Notes under the pieces: model-generated
What the model saw: only the letters and a program-made list of their open reading frames with translations
The model's database searches: none
What the model was told of the DNA's origin: nothing
Program-made: the position numbers and the translations under genes
Part shown: positions 16,638 to 25,742 of the stretch, piece after piece
How positions within the stretch are numbered: position 1 is the stretch's first letter
How the letters are laid out: each line of letters begins with the position of its first letter
NCBI RefSeq assembly: GCF_001879205.1
Contig: NZ_MLFK01000001.1
Location: 62,001 to 126,000, forward strand
Reading direction: 5' to 3'
DNA from: Flavobacterium johnsoniae
Lineage (GTDB): Bacteria > Bacteroidota > Bacteroidia > Flavobacteriales > Flavobacteriaceae
Length of the DNA stretch: 64,000 nucleotides

Positions 16638-17171
16638 TTATAATGTTTCGTTTAAAACGGCAACCGCTTCTTTCCAGTTATTTACCCTTAAATGATGCGT
16701 TTGGTTGATATTATGAAAGGCTGTAAACATAATAGGTTTACCCATGCAATAATCCAGATTTTTACAATGATCATCGATTAAATAATCGGTATTGATAATT
16801 CTTTTACTGCCGCACAAAACAATATTTTCCCATTTAATAAAAGGAAAATGTTCTCCAAGCCAAGCCACTTTTTCTCCAAGCGAAATTGGGAACTCTGTTG
16901 CTGCCGAAACAATAAAGATTTCAAAATTCTTTTGAAGTTCACGCAGACTTTCAACAGCATGGGGCATTACCGGCAGGGTTCTAAAAAAATTGCCTTTATT
17001 TAAAATACCGTGCAAAAGCTCTCTTTCTTTAAAAGCTTCTTCTTCACTTAATCCCTGAATACTTTCTTTGGACAGACTTGTCCCGTATGCTTTATTATAA
17101 TGTTCAATTAATTGGGTTTCTATATCGGCTAGTACCCCATCCATATCAACTGCAATGGTTTTCTTTCTCAT
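16638..17171 (-). CDS. 5'(3')-deoxyribonucleotidase-type HAD phosphatase
   Basis: The 177-residue HAD hydrolase starts MRKKTIAVDMDGVLAD (nucleophile Asp9 and Asp11). It has the NT5C-type pattern: helical cap with NKGNFFRTLPVMPHAVE, motif II IVSAATEFP, a Lys in GEKVAW, and motif III IDDHCKNL. Proteins of this family remove phosphate from deoxynucleotides and help balance dNTP pools. It is divergent from a DeoR regulator and shares with it a 73-base palindromic control region, so control by that regulator is likely (inference). Confidence 0.88.
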   Translation of the reverse strand: MRKKTIAVDMDGVLADIETQLIEHYNKAYGTSLSKESIQGLSEEEAFKERELLHGILNKGNFFRTLPVMPHAVESLRELQKNFEIFIVSAATEFPISLGEKVAWLGEHFPFIKWENIVLCGSKRIINTDYLIDDHCKNLDYCMGKPIMFTAFHNINQTHHLRVNNWKEAVAVLNETL

Positions 17172-17183
17172 GGTTAAATTTAT

Positions 17184-17256
17184 TTTGCGGTAAAATTATG
17201 CAAAAATTGCACAATATTGCAATTTTTAACTTATTTTTGCAATGTAAAACCGCAAA
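17184..17256. promoter_or_regulatory. Nested palindrome between nucleotidase and DeoR genes
   Basis: Outer arms TTTGCGGT (17184-17191) and ACCGCAAA (17249-17256) and middle arms TGCAAAAA (17199-17206) and TTTTTGCA (17234-17241) share the same centre, at 17220. Another perfect repeat, AAAAATTGC/GCAATTTTT (17202-17227), lies inside. This is a likely multi-site operator for the divergent pair. Confidence 0.6.
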
Positions 17257-17261
17257 TAAAA

Positions 17262-18011
17262 ATGAAAAAGGAAGAACGTCAAAAAACTATTTTAGACTAT
17301 TTATCTAAAGAACACCGTGTTACTTCGATAGAATTAAGCGAGTATCTAAGTGTTTCTGAAGATACTATTCGCAGGGATTTAAAAGAACTTTCAGATCAGG
17401 GACTTTTAAAAGCAGTTCGCGGCGGTGCGGTTGCTCCTTCTCCTATTCCATTGCATTACAGAAAAAGAGAAAAACACGATATTGAAAGCAAAAAAATTAT
17501 TGCCCAAAAAGCAATTTCTTATTTAAAAGACGGTCAGGTTGTATTTATTGACGGAGGGACAACTTCACTGGCTTTAGTAGCAAGTTTTCCTCATGATTTA
17601 AAAATAACCGTTATTACAAACAGTTTTCCGGTTGCGGTACTAATCGAAGATTTACCCAATATTGATTTAATTTTTGCCGGCGGAAAAATGTGCAAAACTT
17701 CTTTTGCAACTTCGAGTATTGAAACGATTGATTTCTTTAGAAATTTCAGAGCAGACATCTTCATTTTAGGAATCTGCAGTATTCATCATGAACGCGGTAT
17801 TACGGGAATTTTATACGACGATTCTATGCTGAAAAAGAATATGATTCAGAACTCCAATTTTGTTATTGCCTTAAGTTCTATCGAAAAGGTTGAAACTGCC
17901 GAATCTTATTTTGTCTGCCCTTTAAAAGATATCGATGTATTAGTTACTAATGTTTCTCCCGAAGATGAAATCCTGAAAGTTTATAAAAATACCGGTTTAA
18001 CTATTCTTTAA
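17262..18011 (+). CDS. DeoR-family transcriptional regulator
   Basis: The ATG at 17262 is chosen over the upstream TTG-type extension because translation from it starts directly with the DeoR helix-turn-helix (MKKEERQKTILDYLSKEHRV, ELSEYLSVSEDTIRRDLKEL), and the extension would run through the palindromic operator. The 249-residue protein has the family's RGGAV hinge and a DeoR sensor domain (VFIDGGTTSLALV, ITNSFPVAVLI, FAGGKM, LGICSIHHERGITG). Such regulators usually sense sugar phosphates or nucleoside breakdown products. It is probably autoregulated and divergent from the nucleotidase. Confidence 0.92.
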   Translation: MKKEERQKTILDYLSKEHRVTSIELSEYLSVSEDTIRRDLKELSDQGLLKAVRGGAVAPSPIPLHYRKREKHDIESKKIIAQKAISYLKDGQVVFIDGGTTSLALVASFPHDLKITVITNSFPVAVLIEDLPNIDLIFAGGKMCKTSFATSSIETIDFFRNFRADIFILGICSIHHERGITGILYDDSMLKKNMIQNSNFVIALSSIEKVETAESYFVCPLKDIDVLVTNVSPEDEILKVYKNTGLTIL

Positions 18012-18024
18012 TTCCCGGAAATAA

Positions 18025-18058
18025 AAAAGCCTTCCAGAATTTTTCCTGAAAGGCTTTT
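18025..18058. terminator. Bidirectional intrinsic terminator
   Basis: AAAAGCCTT and AAGGCTTTT arms with CAG/CTG pairing inside, between convergent genes. Confidence 0.85.
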
Positions 18059-18067
18059 AATATTATA

Positions 18068-19105
18068 TTATTCTATTACACCGCTTTCTAAAATGCTGAA
18101 AGTTTTATTTACAGAATCTATTTCTGCCAAAGCACCAAACGGCATAGTAAATGTTGGGCAGGTATGACCAAAATCCATTTCGGTAATAATGGGAAGATCT
18201 GTTAAATTTTCTTCTTTTATAATTTTAAGTATCTCATCATTATATTCTTGGGCATATTTCGCATCATACGGACGGCCGAAAATAATTCCTTTTACACGAT
18301 GCAAAATACCCTGAGCAGCATAATTTCTAAGCCAATACTTCAACACCCTTGGCTCTACTTTACTTTCGGAGGTTTCTAAGAATAAAATACAATCATTCCA
18401 TTCTTCCGCTGACGGCCATAATTCTGTACCTTTCAAAAATTCTAATACGTCTAAACAGCCTCCTATTAATTTTCCCTGCACTTTCTCTTTTCCCTGCAAA
18501 AAGTTCCATCCCTTTGATGGTGTCATAGTTCTTTTTGTATTGGATAATGAAGTATCAAACCAATCCAGATATTCGGATGTCCAACCCTGACTTGGAAGTA
18601 TTTCTCCCGAAGGTTTTGCAGAAAACAACATTCTCTTAATATCTTCAATTTGGTAATCGTGCATACCGCAATTCTCGGCAAATCCTACTAAGACTGAAGT
18701 GCCGTAAAAAGAAGTCAATCCTGCTTTTAAACAAGCAAAATGGGTTATTGTAGAATCTGAAAAACCTAAAAATATTTTCGGGTTTTGTCTTATAATGTTT
18801 AAATCTAAAAAGGGCAGAATTCTAACACTGTCTTCTCCTCCAATATTACTAATAATCGCTTTGATGGAGTCATCCAAAAATGCTTCCATTAAATCTTCGG
18901 CACGCGCTTTGGGATTGTTATAAATCCAATCTGCGGGTTTCAAAGCATTTCTCGTTTCTACAACTTCCAGTCCAAACACTTCCTGAAGCTGTTTTTTTCC
19001 GAATTCATATCTGTGCGGTAATTCTCCGGCACCTCCCCACGAGAGCGATATTACCGCAACTTTATCACCTCGCTTTAATGCTTTTGGTTTAATAAGACTC
19101 TTCAT
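18068..19105 (-). CDS. S66 family LD-carboxypeptidase / MccF-like peptidase
   Basis: The ATG at 19105 is preferred to one seven codons upstream because it gives the family's usual start (MKSLIKPKALKRGDKVAV). The ~345-residue cytoplasmic protein has the serine nucleophile in LGFSDST and the acid and His of the triad in LETSESKVEP and MDFGHTCPT. S66 members include LdcA, which trims tetrapeptide stems during murein recycling, and MccF, which cleaves microcin C. The longer, MccF-like form seen here makes the exact substrate uncertain. It stands alone between terminators. Confidence 0.9.
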   Translation of the reverse strand: MKSLIKPKALKRGDKVAVISLSWGGAGELPHRYEFGKKQLQEVFGLEVVETRNALKPADWIYNNPKARAEDLMEAFLDDSIKAIISNIGGEDSVRILPFLDLNIIRQNPKIFLGFSDSTITHFACLKAGLTSFYGTSVLVGFAENCGMHDYQIEDIKRMLFSAKPSGEILPSQGWTSEYLDWFDTSLSNTKRTMTPSKGWNFLQGKEKVQGKLIGGCLDVLEFLKGTELWPSAEEWNDCILFLETSESKVEPRVLKYWLRNYAAQGILHRVKGIIFGRPYDAKYAQEYNDEILKIIKEENLTDLPIITEMDFGHTCPTFTMPFGALAEIDSVNKTFSILESGVIE

Positions 19106-19160
19106 AAAATAACTTTTGAAATACAAATATAAAGAAGTTCATCCGTTTCATCTTAAACTG

Positions 19161-19195
19161 AAAAAGCCTTTCAAGATTACTCTCAAAAGGCTTTT
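19161..19195. terminator. Bidirectional intrinsic terminator (recurrent type)
   Basis: AAAAAGCCTTT and AAAGGCTTTTT arms with loop CAAGATTACTCTC. It is nearly identical to 16570-16602. Confidence 0.85.
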
Positions 19196-19218
19196 TCGCT
19201 ACAAATTAACAGGCAATA

Positions 19219-20658
19219 TTATTTCCATCCGCCGCCCAGGTCTCTATAAACATGAACTGCAGCATTTAATTGTTCTTTCTTAGTATCTATTAATTCAAGT
19301 TTAGCTTCTAATGCATCTCTCTGTGTCATCAAAACTTCAAAATAATCTACTCTTGCCGATTTGAACAAATCATTCGAAACATCAATTGATCTGTTTAAAG
19401 CATCAACCTGTTGTGATTTTAAATCGTAGCCTTTTTGAAGGTTTTCTATTTTAGAAAGCTGCGTTGAAACTTCTAAATAAGCATTTAAAATAGTTTTATC
19501 ATAATTATACAATGCCTGAAGCTGTCTTGCATTGGCACTGGAAAATTCTGCTTTTATTGCATTTCTATTGATAAGCGGTGCTGCAATATCTCCGGCTAAT
19601 GAATATAGAATTGATTCAGGAAATGTAAACAAATAAGATGGTTTAAAAGCCTGAACTCCAAAAGCTGCCGAAATATCCAATGAAGGATAAAATTCTGCAC
19701 GAGCTACTTTTACATCTAGTTTAGCAGCAACTAATTCTAATTCTGCCTGTTTCACGTCAGGACGATTGATTAGCAATTGAGATGGAATACCAGAATTTAC
19801 GGCCGCCGGAAGCAAATCTGTAAAATTGGTTTTATCTCTTTTAATATCCTGCGGATAACGTCCTAACAAAAAGTTGATTTTGTTTTCGTTTTCTTTAATT
19901 TTCTGCAAAATATCAAACTCTAAACTTTTTGAAGTTAAAACCTCAGCCTGAAATTTCTGAACGCCAAGTTCTGTTGCTCTTGCTGCTTGTTTTTGAATTT
20001 TTACAATTTCTAAAGCATTAGACTGTAAAGTAATAGTTTGTTTTACAATATCCAGCTGACTGTCCAGAGCCAATAATTCATAATAAGAATCGGCGATTTC
20101 AGCGATTAAATTGGTTACAACAAAGTTTTTACCCTCAACCGTAGCTAAATAACGGTTTACGGCAGCTTTTTTAGAATTGCGTAATTTTTTCCAGATATCT
20201 ACTTCCCAGTTTGCATAAGCGGCAATGGTATAATCCGGTAGTGGGTCCGGGGTTTCGATTCCAGGCTTAATCTCTGTTGTGGCATCACCGGCACCTTGAC
20301 TTGTATAGCGTCCTACTTTTTCAATTCCCGCACCGGCACGAACTCCAACTGTTGGCAATAAAGCACCTTTACGAACTCTGATATCATTCTTTGCTATTTC
20401 AATTTCCTGCAAAGTCATATTTAGTTCCTGATTGTTTTTCAGCGCAATATCAATCAACTCTACCAGGTTTTGATCTTTAAAGAAATCTTTCCATTTTAGA
20501 GCAGAAGTATTGGTTGTGTCCTGAGATTTTACATTTCCAAATGCTTCAGGAACAGGAGCACTTGTACTTGCTGTTTCAGCTGCAGGAGCTTTACATCCTG
20601 CCACGGCAAGACATAAGCCCAATGCAATACTGTACTGATATAATTTAACTTTATACAT
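19219..20658 (-). CDS. RND efflux outer-membrane factor (NodT/OprM type lipoprotein)
   Basis: The ATG at 20658 gives a clean lipoprotein signal (MYKVKLYQYSIALGLCLAV, lipobox AGC); a TTG four codons upstream is less likely. The ~479-residue product has two repeated TolC-like halves with the usual helix motifs (LKNNQELNMTLQEIEIAKND, RPDVKQAELELVAAKLDV, FYPSLDISAAFG). It is the outer-membrane channel of a tripartite pump. Its start overlaps the stop of the pump gene by 8 bases, which implies translational coupling. Last gene of the operon MFP-RND-OMF. Confidence 0.92.
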   Translation of the reverse strand: MYKVKLYQYSIALGLCLAVAGCKAPAAETASTSAPVPEAFGNVKSQDTTNTSALKWKDFFKDQNLVELIDIALKNNQELNMTLQEIEIAKNDIRVRKGALLPTVGVRAGAGIEKVGRYTSQGAGDATTEIKPGIETPDPLPDYTIAAYANWEVDIWKKLRNSKKAAVNRYLATVEGKNFVVTNLIAEIADSYYELLALDSQLDIVKQTITLQSNALEIVKIQKQAARATELGVQKFQAEVLTSKSLEFDILQKIKENENKINFLLGRYPQDIKRDKTNFTDLLPAAVNSGIPSQLLINRPDVKQAELELVAAKLDVKVARAEFYPSLDISAAFGVQAFKPSYLFTFPESILYSLAGDIAAPLINRNAIKAEFSSANARQLQALYNYDKTILNAYLEVSTQLSKIENLQKGYDLKSQQVDALNRSIDVSNDLFKSARVDYFEVLMTQRDALEAKLELIDTKKEQLNAAVHVYRDLGGGWK

Positions 20659-23600
20659 GATTGTTATCAATTTCTTCTGTTAATGGATTCTCTTCTTCAT
20701 GTTTTACCAGTTTGTGTTTTTCTGCGATTTTAGCAAAAATGAAATACAAGCCCGGAATTACAAATACACCGCAGATGGTTCCTATAAGCATACCTCCTGC
20801 TGCTGCTGTACCAATTGTTCTGTTACCAATTTTACCAGGGCCCGTTGCAAATGCAAGCGGTAATAATCCGGCGATAAAGGCAAATGAAGTCATTAAGATA
20901 GGACGGAACCTTGCTTTTGCGCCTTCCATTGCTGCTTCTAAAACTGACTTACCTGCTGCGTGTCTTTGTATGGCAAATTCTACAATCAATACGGCATTTT
21001 TACCCAATAAACCAATAAGCATTACCATGGCAACCTGAGCATAAATGTTATTTTCTAATCCTGTTAGTTTTAATAAAAGGAAAGCTCCAAAAATACCAGC
21101 CGGTAATGAAAGAATTACAGATAATGGCAGAATAAAACTCTCATATTGAGCAGCTAATACCAGGTAAACGAATCCTAAACAAATTAAGAACACCCAAATC
21201 GCCTGATTACCCTGAGCAACCTCATCGGCAGAAATACCTGCCCAGTCAATGTCATATCCTCTTGGTAATTTTTCAGCCGCTATTTTCTGAATTACTTTAA
21301 TCGCGGTACCAGAACTATAACCTGCGGCCGGAGAACCACTGATTTGAGTTGAGGTGTACATGTTATGACGTGTAATTTCTGAAAGTCCGTACACTTTTTC
21401 CAATTTCATAAAAGCAGAAAAAGGCACCATTTCATCACGATCATTTTTTACGTATAATTTTAAGATATCATCCGGCTGTGCTCGATATTCTGGTGAAGCC
21501 TGAACGATTACTTTATAGTTAATACCGAATTTAATAAAACTGATTTCGTAATTACTTCCCACAAGAGTTGACAAAGTATTCATGGCATTTTCGATAGAAA
21601 CACCTTTTTGCTGTGCCAGGTCATTGTCGACTTTCATCATGTACTGAGGGAAACTAGAGCTGTAAAAACTAAATACGTTTGATAATTCCGGCTGTTTGTT
21701 TAATTCAGCAACAAAATCGTTATTTACCTGTTCCATTCTCTTATAATCAACAGAACCGGTTTTATCTAATAAACGAAGTTCAAATCCTCCGGCAGCACCA
21801 TATCCAGGTACAGCAGGCGGTTGGAAGAACTCGATATTCGCTCCCGTAATATCTTTACATTTTTCCTCCATTTCATGCATAATTTCAACAACAGATTCTT
21901 TTCGGTCGCTCCAGTCTCTCAGGTTCACCAAACAAGTACCTGAGTTAGCTCCTGTACCTTCAGATAAAATCTCATAACCTGCTAATGAAGAAACTGATTT
22001 TACCCCATCGATATCTTCTGCGATTTTTTGAACTCTCTCTGCAATATTATTGGTTCTTTCTAAAGATGAACCCGGAGGAGTTTGAATTACAGCATAAAAC
22101 ATTCCCTGATCCTCATTAGGAATAAATCCTGAAGGAACAGAACTGCTTATTAACCACGTTCCGGCACAGAAACCAAGAAGCGCTACAATAGTCACAACTC
22201 TTCTGTCAACAATTTTACCTAATAGATTTTGATATTTACCTTGCGCTAAATTGAATTTTTCGTTGAAAGCATCTATAAATCTATTCGCTGGTGTTTTCTT
22301 TTTAGGCTGACTGTGATTGTTCTTTAGCATCATTGCACAAAGCGCCGGTGTCAATGTCAAAGCCACAATACCAGAAAGGATAATCGCAGTTGCCATAGTT
22401 ACAGAGAACTGTCTGTAAAATACCCCAACCGGACCAGACATAAACGCAACCGGGATAAATACCGCCGCCATTAAGAATGTAATTGCAATAATTGCTCCTG
22501 CAATCTCATGCATTGCTTTTTTAGTCGCTTTAAACGGCGAGAGATGTTCTTCTTCCATCTTGGCGTGTACAGCTTCGATCACTACAATAGCATCATCGAC
22601 GACGACTCCAATTGCCAATACTAAAGCAAATAACGTAATCAAGTTCAATGAAATATCAAAGAATGTCATGAACACAAAGGTTCCCACTAACGATACCGGT
22701 ACCGCAATTGCCGGAATAACTGTAGAACGCCAGTCTCCTAAGAAAAGGAATACGACTAACCCTACCAGAATAAATGCTTCGACCAAAGTGTGAATTACTT
22801 TTTCGATAGAAGCATCTAGGAATTTAGAAACGTCATACGAAATTTCGTAATCCATTCCTTTTGGAAATCTCTGCTTAATTTTTTCCAGTTTTGCTTTTAC
22901 TTCTTCAATAACCTGATTCGCGTTACTTCCAAAAGATTGTTTTAATACAATCGCGGCAGATGGTCTTCCATTCAAATTAGAATAGATATCGTACATCGAG
23001 CTTCCAAATTCAACTTTGGCAACATCTTTCAAACGCAAAAGTTCTCCGTTCGGATTTGCTTTTACTACAATGTTCTCGTATTGCTCTTTTGTTGTAAAAC
23101 GTCCGGAATATTTCAATACATATTCAAATGCCTGAGAACGTTTACCAGAACTTTCTCCCGTTTTACCCGGAGAAGCCTCCAAACTCTGACTAGATAATGC
23201 TTCCATTATTTCATCGGCAGAAATTTTATAAGCCAGCATACGATCAGGTTTCAACCAAATACGCATGGCATATTCACGTGTTCCTAAGATATCTCCAGAA
23301 CCAATACCATTTACCCTTTTTAATTCAGAAAGTACGTTGATATCAGCATAGTTATACAAGAACTTCATGTCAGTATTTTTGTCTGTACTGTAAAGATTCA
23401 CGTACATCAACATACTCGGTACTTCTCGGGTAATTTTGATACCCTCTCTAATTACCAGTGGAGGTAACTTATTGGTAACCGAAGCCACACGGTTCTGAAC
23501 GTTGATCGCGGCCTGATTTGGATCTGTTCCTAAGTTAAAAACTACTTTAATTGTAGCTTCACCATCATTTCCGGCATCAGAAGCCATATATTTCATTCCC

Positions 23601-23818
23601 GGTACTCCATTTAAGGCTCTTTCCAAAGGAATAACCACTGCCTTAACCATCAACTCACCGTTAGATCCAGGATAATCTGCAGTAACGTTCACCATTGGCG
23701 GCGAAATTGTAGGGAATTGTGTAATTGGCAAATTCAATACAGACAAAACCCCTAAAAAGACAATTATCAGCGATATTACTATCGACAATACTGGTCTTTG
23801 AATAAATTTATTAAACAT
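20651..23818 (-). CDS. RND multidrug efflux pump (HAE1/AcrB type)
   Basis: The 1055-residue protein has full RND length and features: first helix and FPTISPPMVNVTADYPG, the porter-domain duplication, the proton-relay Asp pair in VVVDDAIVVIE (fourth helix), the conserved Lys in LLGKNAVLIVE (tenth helix), and FIPNEDQGMFYAVI at the start of the second porter half. It would be the inner-membrane trimer of a drug, dye or bile-type exporter; substrates cannot be read. It lies between the adaptor (110-base gap) and the outer-membrane factor (8-base overlap). Confidence 0.96.
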   Translation of the reverse strand: MFNKFIQRPVLSIVISLIIVFLGVLSVLNLPITQFPTISPPMVNVTADYPGSNGELMVKAVVIPLERALNGVPGMKYMASDAGNDGEATIKVVFNLGTDPNQAAINVQNRVASVTNKLPPLVIREGIKITREVPSMLMYVNLYSTDKNTDMKFLYNYADINVLSELKRVNGIGSGDILGTREYAMRIWLKPDRMLAYKISADEIMEALSSQSLEASPGKTGESSGKRSQAFEYVLKYSGRFTTKEQYENIVVKANPNGELLRLKDVAKVEFGSSMYDIYSNLNGRPSAAIVLKQSFGSNANQVIEEVKAKLEKIKQRFPKGMDYEISYDVSKFLDASIEKVIHTLVEAFILVGLVVFLFLGDWRSTVIPAIAVPVSLVGTFVFMTFFDISLNLITLFALVLAIGVVVDDAIVVIEAVHAKMEEEHLSPFKATKKAMHEIAGAIIAITFLMAAVFIPVAFMSGPVGVFYRQFSVTMATAIILSGIVALTLTPALCAMMLKNNHSQPKKKTPANRFIDAFNEKFNLAQGKYQNLLGKIVDRRVVTIVALLGFCAGTWLISSSVPSGFIPNEDQGMFYAVIQTPPGSSLERTNNIAERVQKIAEDIDGVKSVSSLAGYEILSEGTGANSGTCLVNLRDWSDRKESVVEIMHEMEEKCKDITGANIEFFQPPAVPGYGAAGGFELRLLDKTGSVDYKRMEQVNNDFVAELNKQPELSNVFSFYSSSFPQYMMKVDNDLAQQKGVSIENAMNTLSTLVGSNYEISFIKFGINYKVIVQASPEYRAQPDDILKLYVKNDRDEMVPFSAFMKLEKVYGLSEITRHNMYTSTQISGSPAAGYSSGTAIKVIQKIAAEKLPRGYDIDWAGISADEVAQGNQAIWVFLICLGFVYLVLAAQYESFILPLSVILSLPAGIFGAFLLLKLTGLENNIYAQVAMVMLIGLLGKNAVLIVEFAIQRHAAGKSVLEAAMEGAKARFRPILMTSFAFIAGLLPLAFATGPGKIGNRTIGTAAAGGMLIGTICGVFVIPGLYFIFAKIAEKHKLVKHEEENPLTEEIDNNHV

Positions 23819-23861
23819 TTTTATATTTTTTTAATGATTAAACTTATTTGAAGTTTAAAAG

Positions 23862-23914
23862 TGTTTCTGATTTCTGGTTGTTCAGCACGAAACTTAAAAC
23901 CTGAAACTTGAAAC
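23862..23914. repeat. TTTCAGGTTT/AAACCTGAAAC word repeat between adaptor and pump genes
   Basis: The gap between the two efflux genes holds GTTTCTGATTTCTGG and AAACCTGAAACTTGAAAC, a degenerate member of the palindromic word repeat best seen at 52905-52965. Confidence 0.6.
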
Positions 23915-23928
23915 TATTAAACAAAAAC

Positions 23929-25011
23929 CTATTCTGCTTTTAAGCGCAGGTTATTGATTACCTTTTTAGGAGATTCAAATTCGTATTTAATTTTGTCGTT
24001 TTCTTTTACTTTCTGAACACCTTCAAGTAAGATTTTATCACCTTCATTCAGTCCGGTTTTTATCACATATAAATCAGGGATTTCACCTGTAATTGTGATT
24101 TCTCTAGAGCTTACTTTATCATTTTTATCCACTATAAAAACATATTTTTTATCCTGAATTTCGTAAGTCGCTTTTTGCGGAATTACAATAGCGTTTTTAA
24201 GCGGCACGATCATTTGCACCTGCCCGGTTTCACCGTTTCTAAGTAATTTTCCTGAATTTGGGAATCTTGCTCTAAAAGCAATATTTCCTGTTTCATTATT
24301 AAATTCACTTTCTATAACTTCTACGTTTCCTTTTTCTTTAAAAGTATCTCCATTCGCCAGAACCAAGCTTACTTTATTGTCAGCACGGTCTTTCACGTCT
24401 GTTTGGTATTGTAAATATTCAGGTTCTGATACGTTGAAATAAGCAAACATCTGACTGTTGTCTGAAAGACTTGTCAATAATTCGCCTTCATCGATAAGAC
24501 TTCCTAATTTCAAAGGAATTCTGTCGATTGTTCCGTCAAACGGAGCTCTGATTTCGGTAAATGATAAATGAAGTTTTGCCAATGCAACTTCGGCTTTTGC
24601 AGATTGTAGTTTTGCCTGAGCTACACTTAATTCATTTTTAGAAACGATATTTTTATCAGCCAGTAATTTTGAATTTTGCAATTCAATTTCTACTGATTTT
24701 TGTTCAGACTGCGCTTTAAGTAATTCGGCCTGATACATGTTTGGCATAATTTTGAACAACAATTGGCCTTTATGCACAAATTGTCCTTCATCAACATAAA
24801 TGTTTTGTAAAAACCCTTTTTCCTGGGCACGGATCTCGATATTTCGAACAGATTTAATCTGCGAAACATATTCTTTTGTAAATGAAGTGTCAATTCTAAT
24901 CGGATTTGTAACCGTGAATTTTTCTGCTTCTTCTTTCTCTTCTTTTTTAGATGTACAGCTAGTTAAGCACACTAAGGCCATAAAGCCTGTGAACAAGATA
25001 ATTCTTTTCAT
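23929..25011 (-). CDS. RND efflux periplasmic adaptor (membrane fusion protein)
   Basis: The 360-residue product has a lipoprotein signal with lipobox TSC (Cys 19). Order of domains: barrel-sandwich half (EIRAQEKGFLQNIYVDEGQFVHKGQLLF), a short helical hairpin (~100-150), second lipoyl half (LSFTEIRAPFDGTIDRI), beta-barrel, and a membrane-proximal part ending in KVKENDKI. This is the HlyD/AcrA-type adaptor joining pump and channel. It is the first gene of the efflux operon. No regulator gene is adjacent. Confidence 0.94.
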   Translation of the reverse strand: MKRIILFTGFMALVCLTSCTSKKEEKEEAEKFTVTNPIRIDTSFTKEYVSQIKSVRNIEIRAQEKGFLQNIYVDEGQFVHKGQLLFKIMPNMYQAELLKAQSEQKSVEIELQNSKLLADKNIVSKNELSVAQAKLQSAKAEVALAKLHLSFTEIRAPFDGTIDRIPLKLGSLIDEGELLTSLSDNSQMFAYFNVSEPEYLQYQTDVKDRADNKVSLVLANGDTFKEKGNVEVIESEFNNETGNIAFRARFPNSGKLLRNGETGQVQMIVPLKNAIVIPQKATYEIQDKKYVFIVDKNDKVSSREITITGEIPDLYVIKTGLNEGDKILLEGVQKVKENDKIKYEFESPKKVINNLRLKAE

Positions 25012-25135
25012 GATTTAGTTTGGAAATTAAGCGATTGAATGCTTTGGAATAAAGATTCCTTTTTTGGATGATTAAATGCATCAGCCAGCCTTAGTCAGAC
25101 CTTAACTTTCATATAAGAAGAAGTAAAAAAATAAA

Positions 25136-25182
25136 TATACATCAACGAGATATGCAGATCACGACAAGGTAACCGATGTATA
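25136..25182. promoter_or_regulatory. Inverted repeat upstream of the RND operon
   Basis: TATACATC (25136-25143) and GATGTATA (25175-25182) are perfect 8-bp arms 31 bases apart, between the efflux operon and the next upstream gene. Possible operator or terminator; no T run. Confidence 0.3.
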
Positions 25183-25190
25183 CTTTAAAA

Positions 25191-25565
25191 TCAAATTCTT
25201 AATACTCGTTGAGTAATATAGATAGGATTTGAATGCCCAAAGAAAGGCGTAGAAATTTTTAAACGATTGGAATCATTCGCTGCAGACTGATCTGAAAGTG
25301 CCAGATACAAAGTGTCTACCAAACTATACGAAGCAGCAAAAAACTTATTCGTAAGTAAATTGGTATCATCGTTGCCCACAAGGTCTTCCTCTAAATCAAT
25401 ATCGGCATCTTCAATAATTGAAGTTCCACGATCATGATTGGTGAATTTAACTCTATGTTTTTGTGCAAGATGATGATTATGAGAAAAAGTATTCGCATTA
25501 AGATATTGGCCTCCGCCCAGCAGAAGCAAATTCATGAATACTAGAAATACTATTAACTTTCTCAT
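25191..25565 (-). CDS. Small secreted protein of unknown function
   Basis: The 124-residue product starts with a hydrophobic signal peptide (MRKLIVFLVFMNLLLLGGG). The mature part has a His cluster (SHNHHLAQKH), an acidic patch (IIEDADIDLEEDLVGNDD) and a C-terminal segment TPFFGHSNPIYITQRVLRI. I do not recognise it. It lies upstream of the RND operon in the same direction, but 179 bases and an inverted repeat separate them. A palindrome lies ~70 bases upstream of its start. Confidence 0.65.
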   Translation of the reverse strand: MRKLIVFLVFMNLLLLGGGQYLNANTFSHNHHLAQKHRVKFTNHDRGTSIIEDADIDLEEDLVGNDDTNLLTNKFFAASYSLVDTLYLALSDQSAANDSNRLKISTPFFGHSNPIYITQRVLRI

Positions 25566-25637
25566 TTGGGTGCGAAAGTAGTAAAAGTATTAAAACAAAA
25601 AAAGAATTTTTAACAAGGTTTAACAGTTATATAAAAC

Positions 25638-25649
25638 GAAAACGTTTTC
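25638..25649. promoter_or_regulatory. GAAAACGTTTTC palindrome
   Basis: A perfect 12-bp palindrome lies about 75 bases upstream of the 25191-25565 gene. The sequence resembles LacI-family operators. No LacI gene is in the window. Confidence 0.35.
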
Positions 25650-25742
25650 ATTCATTTAATATTCAACTATTTTATTAAAAAACTTACGTTTTACGAGAAC
25701 AAAATTTATACAACTCTACAAATCAACTACTTACAAATATTA

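Noticed and set aside
17217..17261. Upstream extension of the DeoR protein
   Set aside because: It would translate the palindromic operator and adds residues before the normal family start.
20661..21038. Plus-strand frame opposite the RND pump gene
   Set aside because: Antisense shadow of strongly conserved RND coding sequence.
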